The notes below the pieces were generated by a model that saw nothing but the letters and a program-made list of their open reading frames with translations, was not told the DNA's origin and did no database searches. The position numbers and the translations under genes were made by a program. DNA of 6,051 bases from an uncultured Chitinophagaceae bacterium. Lineage in GTDB: Bacteria > Bacteroidota > Bacteroidia > Chitinophagales > Chitinophagaceae. The number at the start of each line of letters is the position of its first letter. Position 1 is the stretch's first letter. Where the stretch lies: NCBI GenBank assembly GCA_934502905.1, contig CAKSVK010000197.1:1-6051 (forward strand), in the 5' to 3' direction. Below are positions 5,969 to 6,051 of this stretch, in pieces.

Positions 5969-6051
5969 CTACCCTTCGAAGAAGCTACTCAGAACCTTGA
6001 CCCAAGCTGACATAACCTCTGAAAGAACTTCAACGAATTTGATCCCGCGCC
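5969..6051 (-). CDS. Possible 3' end of a gene entering from the right edge
   Basis: A minus-strand frame is open from the right edge and ends at TAG (5969-5971), giving 26 residues ending VEVLSEVMSAWVKVLSSFFEG. The tail resembles an amphipathic helix and the codons are ordinary, but the length is too short to judge and I recognise no family. The opposite strand is also open across this stretch, so this call is very tentative. Confidence 0.15.
   Translation of the reverse strand, partial: RGIKFVEVLSEVMSAWVKVLSSFFEG

Larger units (their letters stand above)
5551..6051. other. Terminal 500 bases without a confident gene
   Basis: After the GH28-like stop codon I see no good intrinsic terminator and no confident gene. 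The stretch contains a possible 39-codon minus-strand ORF (5625-5744), a degenerate A/C-rich tandem repeat (5754-5956), a possible minus-strand gene end (5969-6051) and a plus-strand frame open from 5766 to the right edge without a usual start codon. The motif TAACCGGCT at the GH28-like stop (5548-5556) recurs at 5626-5634. From about 5750 the plus strand is rich in A and C and poor in T, so stops are rare there and open frames mean little. Confidence 0.5.

Overview
The window looks like chromosomal DNA of a Bacteroidota species, most likely Chitinophagaceae (Chitinophaga-like). This is an inference from four things: the Bacteroidota-type protein sequences, A/T-rich gene leaders without clear Shine-Dalgarno sequences, secreted Gfo/Idh and TIM-barrel enzymes carrying twin-arginine-like leaders, and GH28 beta-helix proteins in tandem. 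The genus cannot be fixed from the sequence alone.

Layout. Bases 1-334 hold no gene but carry two copies of an ATCTGCG-rich repeat ending in an inverted copy of the motif. Three genes then lie on the minus strand, read from right to left: a Gfo/Idh/MocA oxidoreductase (1685-2986), a sugar phosphate isomerase/epimerase-type TIM barrel (754-1653) and a CsaA-type tRNA-binding-fold protein (335-688). A hairpin followed by a T-rich run (691-727) separates the first two from csaA. A divergent intergenic region (2987-3318) with operator-like palindromes leads into two plus-strand genes 18 nt apart: a GH28 family protein (3319-4797) and a half-length GH28-like paralogue (4816-5550). The last 500 bases have no confident gene. 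They hold a possible 39-codon minus-strand ORF, a degenerate tandem repeat with consensus ACRATATCCTGAAAAMC, and ambiguous open frames running off the right edge.

How the genes may work together. Both GH28-type proteins have signal peptides, and both minus-strand sugar enzymes have Tat-like leaders, so four of the five genes appear to act in the periplasm or at the cell surface. A reasonable hypothesis is a small carbohydrate-processing locus. In it, a GH28-type enzyme would trim a uronate- or rhamnose-containing glycan, and a periplasmic NAD(P)-type oxidoreductase with a TIM-barrel isomerase/lyase would modify the released sugar, as in the keto-sugar pathways known from Bacteroides. No SusC/SusD pair, transporter or regulator is in the window. 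csaA is probably a housekeeping neighbour.

The most unusual points are the half-length GH28 paralogue, which has lost all three catalytic aspartates, and the full-length GH28, which keeps the aspartates but lacks the classical His and Arg-Ile-Lys substrate-binding residues. I see no CRISPR array, insertion sequence, rRNA or tRNA.
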